Origin: Rhizobium leguminosarum
Lineage (GTDB): Bacteria; Pseudomonadota; Alphaproteobacteria; Rhizobiales; Rhizobiaceae
Direction of reading: 5' to 3'
Length of the DNA: 64,000 bases
Assembly (NCBI RefSeq): GCF_017876795.1
Contig: NZ_JAGIOR010000002.1
Location: 310,001 to 374,000 of the forward strand
The translations under genes and the position numbers were made by a program. Under the pieces are notes generated by a model. It was given only the letters and a program-made list of their open reading frames with translations. It was not told where the DNA came from and did no database searches. Of the stretch, positions 53,252 to 62,902 are shown piece after piece. Positions within the stretch are counted from its first letter, which is position 1, and every line of letters begins with the position of its first letter.

Positions 53252-55714
53252 ATGATCGATTCCATTCTCGACCAGATGACGCTCGAGGAGCAGGTCTCGC
53301 TGCTATCCGGCGCCGATTTCTGGACGACCGTTCCTGTCGAGCGTCTCGGCGTGCCGAAGATCAAGGTGACGGACGGGCCGAACGGCGCGCGCGGCGCCGG
53401 CTCGCTGGTCGCTGGCGTCAAGGCGACCTGCTTTCCTGTGGGCATCGCACTCGGCGCCACCTGGAATCCCTGTCTCGTCCAGCAGATGGGTGTGGCGCTT
53501 GCGCGTCAGGCAAAAAGCAAGGGTGCGGCGGTACTGCTGGCGCCCACGGTGAATATCGATCGCTCCGGCCTCAACGGGCGCAATTTCGAATGTTATTCCG
53601 AAGATCCGATGCTGACCGCCGAACTCGCCGTCGCCTATATCGAGGGCGTGCAGGGCGAGGGGGTCGCGGCGACGATCAAGCATTTCGCCGGCAATGAATC
53701 CGAGATCGAGCGGCAGACCATGTCTTCCGATATCGACGAACGGACGCTGCGCGAAATCTACCTGCCGCCCTTCGAACAGGCGGTCCGCCGTGCCGGCGTG
53801 ATGGCGGTCATGTCTTCCTATAATCGCCTCAACGGCACCTATACGAGCGAGCACGAGTGGCTATTGACCAAGGTGCTGCGCGAGGAATGGGGATTTGACG
53901 GCATCGTCATGTCCGACTGGTTCGGATCGCATTCGACTGAAGAGACGATCAATGCTGGTCTCGATCTCGAAATGCCGGGTCCGGCGCGCGACCGCGGCGA
54001 TAAGCTCGTCGCCGCCGTGCGCGAGGGCAAGGTCGAGGCCGAAACCGTGCGGGCTGCTGCGCGGCGGATGCTGCGTCTGCTCGAGCGGGTCGGTGCCTTC
54101 AAGAGCAAGCCCGATCTGACGGAGCGGGCAATCGACCTGCCGGAAGACCGGGCGCTGATCCGGCGCCTCGGCGCCGAGGGCGCGGTTCTCCTCAAGAATG
54201 ACGGCATCCTGCCGCTTGCCAAGACCTCGCTCGACCGCATTGCCGTGATCGGCCCCAATGCAGCAAGCGCGCGCGTCATGGGCGGCGGCAGTGCGCAGAT
54301 CGCGGCGCATTATACGGTGAGCCCGCTCGATGGTATTCGCGCCGCCCTGTCCAATGCCAACAGCATCAGCCATGCGGTCGGCTGTCGCCATAACCGCCTG
54401 ATCGACGTGTTCAAGGGCAAGATCACGGTCGAATATTTCAAGGGACGCGGCTGCAAGGGCGACCCGCTGCATGCCGAGATCGTCGACAAGGGCGAATTCT
54501 TCTGGTTCGAGCTGCCGTCGGGTGATCTCGACCCCGCCGATTTCTCGGCCCGGATGAGCATGCAATTCGTGCCGGAGGAGACCGGCGATCATGTCTTCGG
54601 CATGACCAATGCCGGCTTGGCGCGGCTCTTCGTCGATGGTGCGCTGACGGTCGACGGCCACGACGGCTGGAGGCGCGGCGAGAACTATTTCGGCACCGCC
54701 AATGACGAACAGCGCGGCACCGTGGCGCTCGAAGCGGAGCGCGCCTATCAGCTGACTGCCGAATATGAACCGTCCATGGCGAGCGAGGACGGGATCAACC
54801 TGATCGCCGTTCGTTTTGGTGTCGAAAGGCCGCTCGGCGAGGCCGATATCGGGGCAGCCGTCGAGACGGCCCGCAACGCCGATGTGGCGCTTCTCTTCGT
54901 CGGCCGCGACGGCGAATGGGATACGGAAGGGTTGGACCTGCCCGACATGCGGCTTCCGGGTCGGCAGGAGGAACTGATCGAGCGGGTGGCGGCGGCCAAC
55001 GCCAATACCGTGGTCGTGCTGCAGACCGGCGGCCCGGTGGAAATGCCCTGGCTCGGCAAAGTTCGCGCCGTGCTGCAGATCTGGTATCCGGGGCAGGAAC
55101 TGGGCAATGCTGTCGCCGATGTGCTGTTCGGCGATGCCGAGCCCGGCGGGCGCCTGCCGCAGACCTTCACGAAGGCGCTGGCCGACAATTCCGCCATCAC
55201 TGGCGATCCCATCGTCTATCCCGGCAAGGATGGGCATGTGCGCTATGCCGAAGGCGTCTTCGTCGGCTACCGTCATCACGACTCACGCGCCGTCGAGCCG
55301 CTCTTTCCTTTCGGTTTCGGCCTTGGCTATACGCGCTTTGACTGGGGTGTGCCGCGGCTGTCTGCTGGCGAAATGGGTGCCGAAGGCGTGACTGTCAGTG
55401 TCGATCTGACCAATATCGGCGACCGGGCGGGGTCGGAACTGGTGCAGCTTTATGTGCGTTCACCGAAGACCAAAGTGGAGCGGCCGGACAAGGAACTGCG
55501 CGCTTTCGCAAAACTTTCGCTGCAGCCCGGTGAGACCGGCACGGCCACAATGAAGATCCTGCCGCGCGATCTCGCTTATTTCGACATCGAGGCCGGCGCC
55601 TTCCGGGCCGAACCGGGCGACTATCAGCTGGTCTTGGCGGCGAATGCCGCGGATATCAGGTTCGTCATTGAGTTGCCGTCCCTATCCAGCTACGTGCTGC
55701 CGCCGTCCCACTAA
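53252..55714 (+). CDS. GH3 beta-glucosidase with PA14 insert
   Basis: An 820-residue cytoplasmic glycosidase. The N-terminal TIM barrel starts with LTLEEQVSLLSGADFW and carries KVTDGPNGARG, IKHFAGNESE and the nucleophile Asp222 in IVMSDWFGSHST. The second domain has LLKNDGILPL and VIGPNA. A PA14 carbohydrate-binding module is inserted at about 388-530 (ITVEYFKGRG, LFVDGALTVDG). The barrel partner resumes with ALLFVGRDGEWDTEG, and an FnIII-like domain closes the protein (about 712-800). This arrangement is that of the BglX/Kluyveromyces-type PA14 enzymes. It probably hydrolyses beta-glucosides or beta-xylosides taken up as oligosaccharides. Controlled by the divergent TetR gene. Confidence 0.92.
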   Translation: MIDSILDQMTLEEQVSLLSGADFWTTVPVERLGVPKIKVTDGPNGARGAGSLVAGVKATCFPVGIALGATWNPCLVQQMGVALARQAKSKGAAVLLAPTVNIDRSGLNGRNFECYSEDPMLTAELAVAYIEGVQGEGVAATIKHFAGNESEIERQTMSSDIDERTLREIYLPPFEQAVRRAGVMAVMSSYNRLNGTYTSEHEWLLTKVLREEWGFDGIVMSDWFGSHSTEETINAGLDLEMPGPARDRGDKLVAAVREGKVEAETVRAAARRMLRLLERVGAFKSKPDLTERAIDLPEDRALIRRLGAEGAVLLKNDGILPLAKTSLDRIAVIGPNAASARVMGGGSAQIAAHYTVSPLDGIRAALSNANSISHAVGCRHNRLIDVFKGKITVEYFKGRGCKGDPLHAEIVDKGEFFWFELPSGDLDPADFSARMSMQFVPEETGDHVFGMTNAGLARLFVDGALTVDGHDGWRRGENYFGTANDEQRGTVALEAERAYQLTAEYEPSMASEDGINLIAVRFGVERPLGEADIGAAVETARNADVALLFVGRDGEWDTEGLDLPDMRLPGRQEELIERVAAANANTVVVLQTGGPVEMPWLGKVRAVLQIWYPGQELGNAVADVLFGDAEPGGRLPQTFTKALADNSAITGDPIVYPGKDGHVRYAEGVFVGYRHHDSRAVEPLFPFGFGLGYTRFDWGVPRLSAGEMGAEGVTVSVDLTNIGDRAGSELVQLYVRSPKTKVERPDKELRAFAKLSLQPGETGTATMKILPRDLAYFDIEAGAFRAEPGDYQLVLAANAADIRFVIELPSLSSYVLPPSH

Positions 55715-55812
55715 CGGCGGGCTGGCGAGGTTCCTATTGTATTCGAGGCGGGCCTTGCCGGTGCCCTCAGCCGTCAGTCTTCGAAGAGACGATCGCGTGG
55801 TTCGACCTGCGA

Positions 55813-56349
55813 TCAGACTGCGTCGGGCTGAGTGCGGAGATTGGTAACGACGCGCCGGTTCTGGACCTTGCAGGAGCGATCCGTGCAGTCGCGAACTTCG
55901 CGATCGTTGCCGTAGCCCCTGGCCCACATGCGCTTGGCGTCCACGCCCTTCGAGGCCAGATAGGCCATCGCCGAATCGGCGCGCTTCTGCGACAGCGTTT
56001 CCATTTTGGAAGCAGAACCGGAATCGTCGGCAAATCCCTGCAGCTTGAGCAGCCAGGTCGGGTTCCTGTTGAGCCAATTGGCCTGGTTATCCAAGGTTGC
56101 CATGGCGACGGAATCGAGTGCGGCCGAGTCCTGCTTGAAGTAGATCCGTCGGCCGACATTGAGGATAAAATCCTCTTCGCTGCCCGCCGCGACGTTTTCG
56201 AAACCGGGCGCGGGATCGTTGGTCTGGCCGGTCATCGGTGCCGCGGTGGGTTCTTCCAGGGAGGCGATCTCCGTGGTGGAGCAGGCCGCAAGCGCCAGGA
56301 GCATGGCCGCGGCGAGAAGACGGCTCGTATATCCGGTCGTAGCAGACAT
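55813..56349 (-). CDS. OmpA-domain (Pal-like) outer-membrane lipoprotein
   Basis: A 178-residue lipoprotein starting at ATG 56349. The signal peptide ends in a lipobox (LLALAACS, Cys23). After a short linker the OmpA-like peptidoglycan-binding domain begins (IYFKQDSAALDSVAM), with LQGFADDSGSASKMETLSQKRADS and GYGNDREV. It would tether the outer membrane to peptidoglycan. It is 11 bases downstream of an L,D-transpeptidase gene on the same strand, so both act on the cell wall. It lacks Tol genes around it and is probably a Pal paralog, not the main Pal. Confidence 0.88.
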   Translation of the reverse strand: MSATTGYTSRLLAAAMLLALAACSTTEIASLEEPTAAPMTGQTNDPAPGFENVAAGSEEDFILNVGRRIYFKQDSAALDSVAMATLDNQANWLNRNPTWLLKLQGFADDSGSASKMETLSQKRADSAMAYLASKGVDAKRMWARGYGNDREVRDCTDRSCKVQNRRVVTNLRTQPDAV

Positions 56350-56360
56350 CAGGTGATTCC

Positions 56361-57029
56361 TTATTCGACCGGGGTTGTTTGGCTGACCTGCGTGGTATTT
56401 TCGGCCTGGTCGGCAATATGCGGGAGAACCTGTACAGCCGTGCCGATCGGGCAACGCTGGTAGAGGTCGATGGCGTCTTCGTTGAACATCCGGATGCAGC
56501 CGCTGGAGGCATCCTTGCCGATGCTCCAGGGCTCAAGTGTGCCATGGAAGCGATAGCCGGTGTCGACGCCGTCGCGATGCAGGTACATGGCGCGCGGGCC
56601 GAGCGGGTTCTTCGGGGAGCCTCCCGCCACGAATTCGGGCAGTTCGGGATGGCGCTTGCGCATCTCCGGCGGCGGCGTCCATTGTGGCCAAAGCGATTTG
56701 GCATCGATCGTGGCGCGGCCAAACCATTTGAAGCCCTCGCGACCGACGCCGACGCCGTAGCGGATGGCCGTCTTGTTCTCCATGATCACGTAGAGGAAAT
56801 GGTGCCTGGTGTCGACGACGACGATCGGCTCGCTGCTGAAATATTTGACGACCTGGCGGTGCCACTGTTTGTCGATCTTGGCGAAGTTGGTCCTTCGGAA
56901 CTCCACGCCATTATCGACGATCGTGCCATCAAAATAGGAAGACGCCGCGGCGAACGCCGGTTTCCCGACTGCACCGGCGCCAAGTAACGCCAAACCACCA
57001 AGCAAAATTTCCCTGCGGGTCCCCACCAT
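56361..57029 (-). CDS. L,D-transpeptidase (YkuD/ErfK family) with Tat-like signal
   Basis: A 222-residue periplasmic peptidoglycan cross-linking enzyme or protein-peptidoglycan ligase. ATG 57029 starts a signal with twin Arg (GTRREILLGGLALLGAGA) suggesting Tat export; ATG 57053 is the alternative. The YkuD domain has IVVVDTRHHFLYVIMENKTAIRYGVGVGREG, the catalytic His162 in RFHGT and Cys178 in SSGCIRM. It includes the KNPLGPRAMYL segment typical of the family. In Rhizobiales L,D-transpeptidases can attach beta-barrel proteins to peptidoglycan, which would suit the adjacent OmpA-type lipoprotein. Confidence 0.92.
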   Translation of the reverse strand: MVGTRREILLGGLALLGAGAVGKPAFAAASSYFDGTIVDNGVEFRRTNFAKIDKQWHRQVVKYFSSEPIVVVDTRHHFLYVIMENKTAIRYGVGVGREGFKWFGRATIDAKSLWPQWTPPPEMRKRHPELPEFVAGGSPKNPLGPRAMYLHRDGVDTGYRFHGTLEPWSIGKDASSGCIRMFNEDAIDLYQRCPIGTAVQVLPHIADQAENTTQVSQTTPVE

Positions 57030-57203
57030 CGGCAATATCCCCCTTAAAGCCACAGCAGCGAAAATCAGTAAAACAGATTTTTCATTCGCGACAACAGAAA
57101 ATTCTTCTCTTTCCTCAAGGCCGGGGTCGAGTTGCCGGTCCTTATGGGCCTATATTGCTCCGGTCATTACTCCAAGGAGGGTGGCCGTTCACCCCGAGCA
57201 ACC

Positions 57204-58139
57204 TCAGGGGAAAAGATCGGGAAGTTCGGAGCGTGCGATGCCTCGCAACCTGACCGCTTCCGCTATGTCTATGGAACGATAGGGAAACCGTAAGCGGGTG
57301 CCGACAGGCCCCCAATTGCCGATGGCGCTCAAAAGCTTGTCGAGAGCGGCGTTCGAATAGCCGAATTGCTGGCGAAAGGGGACGATATGCGCGTCCATGA
57401 ACGTGCAGATGCGTCGTTCCAGCTCAAGTGCTGCGTCGAGATCGCCTCGCATCGAGAGCGTCCAGGTCTGAGCACCGCGGGGACTAAGGCAGGCCACATT
57501 GGAGAAGGAGCCCGCGGCGACGCCTCGCTTGATGCCGGTTGCGAGATGATGGCCGGGGACGAAAAGCGAAAGCCCGGACAGATGCTGGCGTGTTTCGGCA
57601 TACCAGGATGTGTCGCCATCGGCGAGCTTGATGCCGATCACCTCAGGCACTGCCGCGCAGACCATGCCCAGCTCCTTTAGCGCCAGCACCCGTTTTGCAT
57701 GCGGCGGATTGTAGAGGATGAGCGGAGTTCCGTCGGCAGCGTCGGCCGCCCGTTTCAGGAAGTCGACCGCTTCGGCATCGTTGAGCGGCCACCAGTCCGG
57801 CAATATGACCTGAATGGCGCGGGGATCGAGCGCGGCGGCGCGGCGGAGGCGATTGAGCATGATCAGCGGGTCGGGCTGGCAGGCGCCGATCACGAATGGC
57901 ATGGAGGAAGCCTTGCAGCGTTCGGCCAGCATCGCCTGGATCCTGTCGAATTCCTCCTCCGTCTGATTGTGGAATTCGCCGGCCGTGCCATTCGAATAGA
58001 TGCCGTCGACGCCGGCATCGATGAGGATGTCGATCTCTTCGCCGAGCTTGTCGAATTCGATGCTGTCATCGGCTGCGATCGGCAGAAGCAGGCTCGCCCA
58101 GTTTCCGCCAATGGCGGGATGCGGCGTCTTCGCGTTCAT
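57204..58139 (-). CDS. Dihydrodipicolinate synthase-family aldolase/lyase (A)
   Basis: A 311-residue class I aldolase of the DapA/NAL superfamily; ATG 58139 starts the conserved part (NWASLLLPI). The barrel has GIYSNGTAGEFHN (pyruvate-binding motif), the catalytic Tyr in LILYNPPHAK and the Schiff-base Lys in VIGIKLADGD. It is the last gene of a peptide-type ABC transporter operon and differs clearly from the other DapA-like enzyme at 60057-60974. It probably cleaves or condenses a keto acid derived from the imported compound rather than making lysine. Confidence 0.87.
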   Translation of the reverse strand: MNAKTPHPAIGGNWASLLLPIAADDSIEFDKLGEEIDILIDAGVDGIYSNGTAGEFHNQTEEEFDRIQAMLAERCKASSMPFVIGACQPDPLIMLNRLRRAAALDPRAIQVILPDWWPLNDAEAVDFLKRAADAADGTPLILYNPPHAKRVLALKELGMVCAAVPEVIGIKLADGDTSWYAETRQHLSGLSLFVPGHHLATGIKRGVAAGSFSNVACLSPRGAQTWTLSMRGDLDAALELERRICTFMDAHIVPFRQQFGYSNAALDKLLSAIGNWGPVGTRLRFPYRSIDIAEAVRLRGIARSELPDLFP

Positions 58140-58164
58140 CTGTTTTTCCCCGATGGATGACGGA

Positions 58165-59118
58165 TCAGTTAAGGTCGTCGCGAATGCAGGCCTTGAAATG
58201 GCCGGGCGCAATTTCGCGCAATTGCGGAACGGCGCCGGCACAGGCCTCGAGCGCATTCGGACAGCGGGTGCGAAACACGCATCCGCTCGGCGGATCGGCC
58301 GGGCTTGGAATATCGCCTCTCAGGATCTGCCTGTTCCGGCGGGCATCCGGATCGGGTGATGGAATCGCCGAGAGCAGCGCGCGCGTATAGGGATGCTGCG
58401 GCCCCGCATAGAGATCGGCACTCTCGGCGATCTCCATGATGCGGCCGAGATAGAGCACGATCACTCGGTCGCAGATATATTCGACGACGGCCAGATCATG
58501 CGAAATGAACAGCATGGTAAGGCCAAGCCGCTGCTGCAACTCGCGCAGCAGGTTGATCACCTGCGCCTGGATCGACACGTCGAGTGCCGAGACCGGCTCG
58601 TCGGCAACGATGAATTCCGGCGACAAGGTCAATGCCCGGGCGATGCCGATGCGCTGGCGCTGGCCACCGGAAAATTCATGCGCGTAGCGATTGATCGCCT
58701 CAGTGGGCAGATCGACCTGGGCCAAGGCCGACTGCGCCCGTTCCAGCCTGTCGCGTGCCGATCCGATCCCCTGGATCTTCAGGCCCTCCGTCAGGATTTC
58801 GCCGATCGTCATGCGGGGCGACAGGCTGGCGAAAGGGTCCTGGAAAATATACTGCATGCGCGGCCGTTGCCGTCTCAGCGCCGCAGCCGAAAGTCCGGTG
58901 AGTTCCTGTCCGTCGAAGCGGACGCTGCCGGACGACGGTTCGACGAGCCGCAGCACGGAACGCCCGATCGTGGTCTTTCCGCTGCCGGATTCGCCGACAA
59001 GCCCGACGACTTCGCCCTTGCCGATATCGAAGGAGATGCCCTCAAGAATGTTCAGCCGCGCGCCGCGGGAAGTATAATGTTTCGAGAGGTCGCGGACGGA
59101 GAGCAGTGGCGCGCTCAT
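58165..59118 (-). CDS. Oligopeptide/dipeptide-type ABC transporter ATPase (DppF-like)
   Basis: A 317-residue cytoplasmic ATPase for import. Walker [16 protein letters not shown] (about 36-50), the Q-loop MQYIFQDPFASL, signature HEFSGGQRQRIGIARAL, Walker B EFIVADEPVSALD and the H-loop LFISHDLAVVEY are intact. The C-terminal oligopeptide-ABC extension has CVFRTRCPNALEAC, where Cys residues may hold a metal cluster or disulfide. It follows the DppD-like gene with no spacer, so the two ATPases are coupled. Confidence 0.93.
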   Translation of the reverse strand: MSAPLLSVRDLSKHYTSRGARLNILEGISFDIGKGEVVGLVGESGSGKTTIGRSVLRLVEPSSGSVRFDGQELTGLSAAALRRQRPRMQYIFQDPFASLSPRMTIGEILTEGLKIQGIGSARDRLERAQSALAQVDLPTEAINRYAHEFSGGQRQRIGIARALTLSPEFIVADEPVSALDVSIQAQVINLLRELQQRLGLTMLFISHDLAVVEYICDRVIVLYLGRIMEIAESADLYAGPQHPYTRALLSAIPSPDPDARRNRQILRGDIPSPADPPSGCVFRTRCPNALEACAGAVPQLREIAPGHFKACIRDDLN

Positions 59119-60048
59119 CTAGATCTCCTGCCATCTGATGCAGCGGCTGCGGTGCTGCGGATTGACCTGTTCGAGCGCAGGAATCGCTACGCGACAGGCA
59201 TCGATTGCGAATTTGCAGCGCGGGGAAAAAGCGCAGCCGCTCGGCATGGAGGCGAGAAGGCCCATCGTATAGGGATGCTTCGGATTGCGGAAAACCTCGC
59301 CGACCGGCCCTTCTTCAACGATCCGGCCGGCATACATCACCGCGACGCGATGGGCGATTTCGGCGACCACGCCGAGATTGTGGGTGACGAAGAGCATGGC
59401 CATGCCGCGCTCGCGCTGCAGCTTGAGCAGCAGGTCGAGAATCTGCGCCTGGATTGTCACATCGAGCGCCGTGGTCGGCTCATCGGCAATCAGCAGCGCC
59501 GGATCGCAGGCGAGCGCCATGGCGATCGTGGCGCGCTGGCGCATGCCGCCCGACAATTCGTGCGGATATTGGCCGGCACGGCGTCGGGCGTCCGGTATGC
59601 CGACGCTTTCAAGCAAAGCGACGGCTGCGTCCATCGCCGCCTTGCGGCCCGCCCCGCGATGGATGCGGATCGGCTCGGCGATCTGGTCGCCGATCGTGAA
59701 AACGGGATTGAGGCTCGACATAGGCTCCTGGAAAACCATGCCGATGTCGTCGCCCCTGATCTTGCGCATGTTCTCTTCGTCGAGGGAAACAAGATCCCGG
59801 ACCGCGCCGCCCCGCGTCGTCAGGCGGATGCTGCCTGCGGCGATCACGCCGATGTTGCGGGTGAGCAGCCGCATGACCGACAGGCTGGTGACCGACTTGC
59901 CGGAGCCGGATTCGCCGACGAGCGCCAGCGTTTCGCCGGCGGCAACGGTCAGGTCGACATCGTTGACCGCCGTGATCTCGCCGCCGCGGATGCGGAAGAT
60001 CGTTCGCAATCCCCTGATATCGAGTACCGGTCCGGCGATCTGTTCCAT
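59119..60048 (-). CDS. Oligopeptide/dipeptide-type ABC transporter ATPase (DppD-like)
   Basis: A 309-residue ATPase. Walker [16 protein letters not shown] (about 38-52), the Q-loop [14 protein letters not shown], signature [17 protein letters not shown], Walker [14 protein letters not shown] and the H-loop [14 protein letters not shown] are present. The C-terminus has the oligopeptide motif [21 protein letters not shown]. It partners the downstream ATPase to power the permeases at 60993-62833. Its start is eight bases after the stop of the DapA-like gene upstream. Confidence 0.93.
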   Translation of the reverse strand: MEQIAGPVLDIRGLRTIFRIRGGEITAVNDVDLTVAAGETLALVGESGSGKSVTSLSVMRLLTRNIGVIAAGSIRLTTRGGAVRDLVSLDEENMRKIRGDDIGMVFQEPMSSLNPVFTIGDQIAEPIRIHRGAGRKAAMDAAVALLESVGIPDARRRAGQYPHELSGGMRQRATIAMALACDPALLIADEPTTALDVTIQAQILDLLLKLQRERGMAMLFVTHNLGVVAEIAHRVAVMYAGRIVEEGPVGEVFRNPKHPYTMGLLASMPSGCAFSPRCKFAIDACRVAIPALEQVNPQHRSRCIRWQEI

Positions 60049-60056
60049 CGGCTCGC

Positions 60057-60974
60057 TCAGTTCAACAGGCCGGTTGCGCGCAGGATCTCGTCGATCCGTG
60101 CCGTTTCCGCATCATTCAGCGAGGCACGCGGCCGCGGCATGACGGCGCTGTCGATAATGCCGAGGCTCTGCATGGCAGCCTTGAAGGCGCCGATGCCCGA
60201 TGCGCCTCCGCTGACACGGCCCTGTGCGACCCAAACGATTTCGAAGAGGCGGCAGAGGCGCTCCTGCTCCTTCTTAGCGGCGACCCAATCGCCGCGCTGC
60301 GCGGCATCCCAGAGGCGCACATAGCCGTGCGGATCGACATTGGCGATACCGGGAACAACGCCGTGGGCGCCCATCAGCAGGGCGTTGTCGACGACGATCT
60401 CGGAGCCGGTCATCAGGAAGATGTCCTTGTGTTCGGCAAGGTCGAGGAGCGCATAACGGAAGTTGCCGTCGTCGCCGCTGGAATCCTTGAGGCCGATAAT
60501 GCTGCCTTCCCTCGCGAGCGTAACGACGGTCTGGCGCTGCAGCTTGACGTGAACGCAGACAGGAATGTCGTAGGCGACCAGGGGTACGTCCACTGCATCT
60601 CTAACATAACGGAAATGATCGAGGATCTCGGACTGGCTGGTGACTGTGTAAAAGGGTGCCGTGACCACGACGGCGTCGGCGCCGGCGGCCTTTGCGACCT
60701 TCGAATGGGCGATGACCCGATCCGTGGTCGGATCGATGACGCCGACGATCAGCGGCACGCGGCCATTCACCACCTTGGCGGAATGCTCGATGATTTCGCG
60801 GCGGGTCTTTTCGTCATGGAAGATGACTTCGCTCGTCGAACCGAGCACGAATACGCCGTGGCAGCCGGCTTCGATCAGATGTTCCAGCACCCTGGTATAG
60901 GAGGGGTAATCGACGGTGAGATCCGGATTGAGCGGCGTTACGACGGGGGGCACGACACCCTTGAATTTGGTCAT
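60057..60974 (-). CDS. Dihydrodipicolinate synthase-family aldolase/lyase (B)
   Basis: A 305-residue DapA-superfamily enzyme. It starts [19 protein letters not shown], has the pyruvate-binding [13 protein letters not shown] motif, the Tyr in [10 protein letters not shown] and the Schiff-base Lys in [10 protein letters not shown]. It is inserted between permease and ATPase genes of the transporter operon, so it is likely catabolic (for example a keto-sugar-acid dehydratase/aldolase or N-acetylneuraminate-type lyase). The exact substrate is not readable. Confidence 0.9.
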   Translation of the reverse strand: MTKFKGVVPPVVTPLNPDLTVDYPSYTRVLEHLIEAGCHGVFVLGSTSEVIFHDEKTRREIIEHSAKVVNGRVPLIVGVIDPTTDRVIAHSKVAKAAGADAVVVTAPFYTVTSQSEILDHFRYVRDAVDVPLVAYDIPVCVHVKLQRQTVVTLAREGSIIGLKDSSGDDGNFRYALLDLAEHKDIFLMTGSEIVVDNALLMGAHGVVPGIANVDPHGYVRLWDAAQRGDWVAAKKEQERLCRLFEIVWVAQGRVSGGASGIGAFKAAMQSLGIIDSAVMPRPRASLNDAETARIDEILRATGLLN

Positions 60975-60992
60975 TTTCGCTTCTTTCGATTG

Positions 60993-61871
60993 TCAGTTCA
61001 GTTCGGCACGCGGGTCGAAGGCATCTCTGAGGCCATCGCCGATGAAATTGATGGCAAGCACGGCAAGGATCAGCGCGCCGCCGGGGAAGAGCCATTGCCA
61101 CGGATATTGCTCGAGCACGGCGGTTGAGCGCGCCGCATTCAGCATGTTGCCCCAGCTGGCCGCCGGCGGCGCGATGCCGAGACCGAGGAAGGACAGGCCC
61201 GCCTCAAGCAGGATGGCATTGGCGATCTGCAGCGTTGCATAGACCACGAGAATATCGATCGAGTTCGGCAGGCCGTGGCGGAAGAGCAGATGCCCGATGC
61301 CGGCGCCCATGCCGCGGGCGGCCATGACGAAGTCGCGCTCACGCAATTCCAGCAGCCGGGAGCGGATCATGCGCGCAAGCAGCGGCCAGGAGAGCAGCGA
61401 GATGACGAGCACGGTCGGCCAGATGCCGGTGCCGGCAATCGAGGCGAGCACAAGCAGGAAGATGACGGGCGGCAGGGTCATCACCAGATCGACGAAGCGC
61501 ATCGAGACCGCGTCCGTCCAACGTCCCGCAAGCGCCGAGATGGCCCCGAAGAGAAAGCCGATGACCGCGGAAAGGGCGGTCGACGCGACGGCAACCAGCA
61601 GAGAAATCCTGCCGCCTTCGAGTACGCGCGCAAAAACATCGCGACCGACGCCGTCGGTTCCGAACCAGTGGGTTGCCGTCGGGCCGCTGTTCATCGCTAG
61701 AAGGTCGATGTCGTTCGGCTGGAAAGCCCACCATAAAGGATAGGAGAGGATCAGCAGCAGCATCGGAATGGCAATGCAAACGCCGGAAACGGCCGCGCTG
61801 TTGAGCAGAAAACGACTGAAGGCGCGGGCAAGTGGCCCCGGACTGCGGCGTTGGGGGGAGCGTGCCAGCAT
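60993..61871 (-). CDS. Peptide-type ABC transporter permease (DppC-like)
   Basis: A 292-residue inner-membrane permease. ATG 61871 lies three bases after the DppB-like stop. After an N-terminal helix (about 25-47) comes the [19 protein letters not shown] signature of DppC-type subunits. The EAA loop is in [21 protein letters not shown], and five further helices follow. It forms the channel with the DppB-like protein. Confidence 0.92.
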   Translation of the reverse strand: MLARSPQRRSPGPLARAFSRFLLNSAAVSGVCIAIPMLLLILSYPLWWAFQPNDIDLLAMNSGPTATHWFGTDGVGRDVFARVLEGGRISLLVAVASTALSAVIGFLFGAISALAGRWTDAVSMRFVDLVMTLPPVIFLLVLASIAGTGIWPTVLVISLLSWPLLARMIRSRLLELRERDFVMAARGMGAGIGHLLFRHGLPNSIDILVVYATLQIANAILLEAGLSFLGLGIAPPAASWGNMLNAARSTAVLEQYPWQWLFPGGALILAVLAINFIGDGLRDAFDPRAELN

Positions 61872-61873
61872 GC

Positions 61874-62833
61874 TCAACCCACCTTGATGCGCGGGTCGAC
61901 GACCGCATAGGTGATGTCGGTCAGAAGATTGACGACGATAACGCAAGTGCCGATGACGAGCGTCGCTCCCATGATGACGGGGTAGTCGCGGGTCTGCACG
62001 GCATCGACGAGCAAAAGCCCCATGCCCGGCCAGTTGAAGACGCTCTCGATGAAGATGGCGCCGCCAATCGCAAGCCCGATGGTCGAGCCGATCAAGGTGA
62101 CGATCGGAAGTAGCGCATTGCGCAACGCGTGTTTGGCGATGACCCAGAACTCGAGAACGCCCTTGGCGCGGGCCGTGCGCACGTAATCCTGGTTCAGGAC
62201 TTCGAGCAGCGAAGCGCGCATGTAACGCATGATCAATGCGCCTTGAGCGACGGACAGAAGCGAGGCCGGCAGGATCAGATGGTGAAGGAGATCACCGACC
62301 GAGAACTCCTCGCCGGGCGTCAGCATGCCACCCGACGGCATCCAGTGCAGGCGGACCGAGAAAATATAAAGGCCGATCAGTGCGCTGAGGAATGCCGGGC
62401 TCGAAATGCCGGCAAGCGCAACCACCGACAAGGAGAGATCGGCAAGCGAATTGCGGCGGACGGCGCCGATCACCCCGCAGGCGATGCCGATGACGATGGC
62501 GAAGGCAAGTGCGGTGCCCATCAACAGCACCGTCGGTCCGATCCGCGACAGCACCAGGCCGAGTACCGGCTGGTCGAGACGCTTGATCGAATAGCCGAGA
62601 TTGCCGGTCAACGCCTGCTGCAGCCAAGCCAGATACTGGACGGGCAAGGGCTGGTCGAGCCCGAGGTTTCTGCGCAGATCGGCAAGATCTGACGGCGACA
62701 TCGGCAGGTTCGGATCGATATAGGCATCGATCGGATCGCCGGGTGTCAGGCGCAGCAGCATGAAGATCAGCATGCTCAGGGCAACGAGCATGCCTACCCC
62801 TATGATCAGGCGTCTAAGACTGTATCGGAGCAT
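61874..62833 (-). CDS. Peptide-type ABC transporter permease (DppB-like)
   Basis: A 319-residue permease. ATG 62833 is preferred over TTG 62839. It starts [33 protein letters not shown], the standard DppB opening, then has the [27 protein letters not shown] segment and the EAA loop in [27 protein letters not shown]. Six helices are predicted. It is directly downstream of the solute-binding protein gene, after a stable hairpin. Confidence 0.92.
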   Translation of the reverse strand: MLRYSLRRLIIGVGMLVALSMLIFMLLRLTPGDPIDAYIDPNLPMSPSDLADLRRNLGLDQPLPVQYLAWLQQALTGNLGYSIKRLDQPVLGLVLSRIGPTVLLMGTALAFAIVIGIACGVIGAVRRNSLADLSLSVVALAGISSPAFLSALIGLYIFSVRLHWMPSGGMLTPGEEFSVGDLLHHLILPASLLSVAQGALIMRYMRASLLEVLNQDYVRTARAKGVLEFWVIAKHALRNALLPIVTLIGSTIGLAIGGAIFIESVFNWPGMGLLLVDAVQTRDYPVIMGATLVIGTCVIVVNLLTDITYAVVDPRIKVG

Positions 62834-62863
62834 CGTCAATCCGTCTTGTCAGGCCGCCCTGTC

Positions 62864-62883
62864 AGGGTGGCCGAAGCCACCCT
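62864..62883 (-). other. Stable UUCG-loop intercistronic hairpin after the binding-protein gene
   Basis: On the minus strand AGGGTGGC and GCCACCCT form a perfect eight-base stem around TTCG, closed by C-G. It lies between the binding-protein gene and the permease gene. Such hairpins often protect the upstream message or attenuate readthrough, so that more binding protein than permease is made. Confidence 0.7.
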
Positions 62884-62902
62884 CAAGGCCTTGCGGAAAC
62901 GC

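Noticed and set aside
57204..58139. Housekeeping lysine biosynthesis dapA
   Set aside because: It lies at the end of a transporter operon, has a divergent sequence, and a second DapA-type gene is in the same operon. A catabolic role fits better.
58393..60324. Plus-strand frame of 643 codons opposite the two ABC ATPase genes
   Set aside because: The minus strand has complete ABC ATPases with all motifs. The plus frame has no domain and is a codon-bias artefact.
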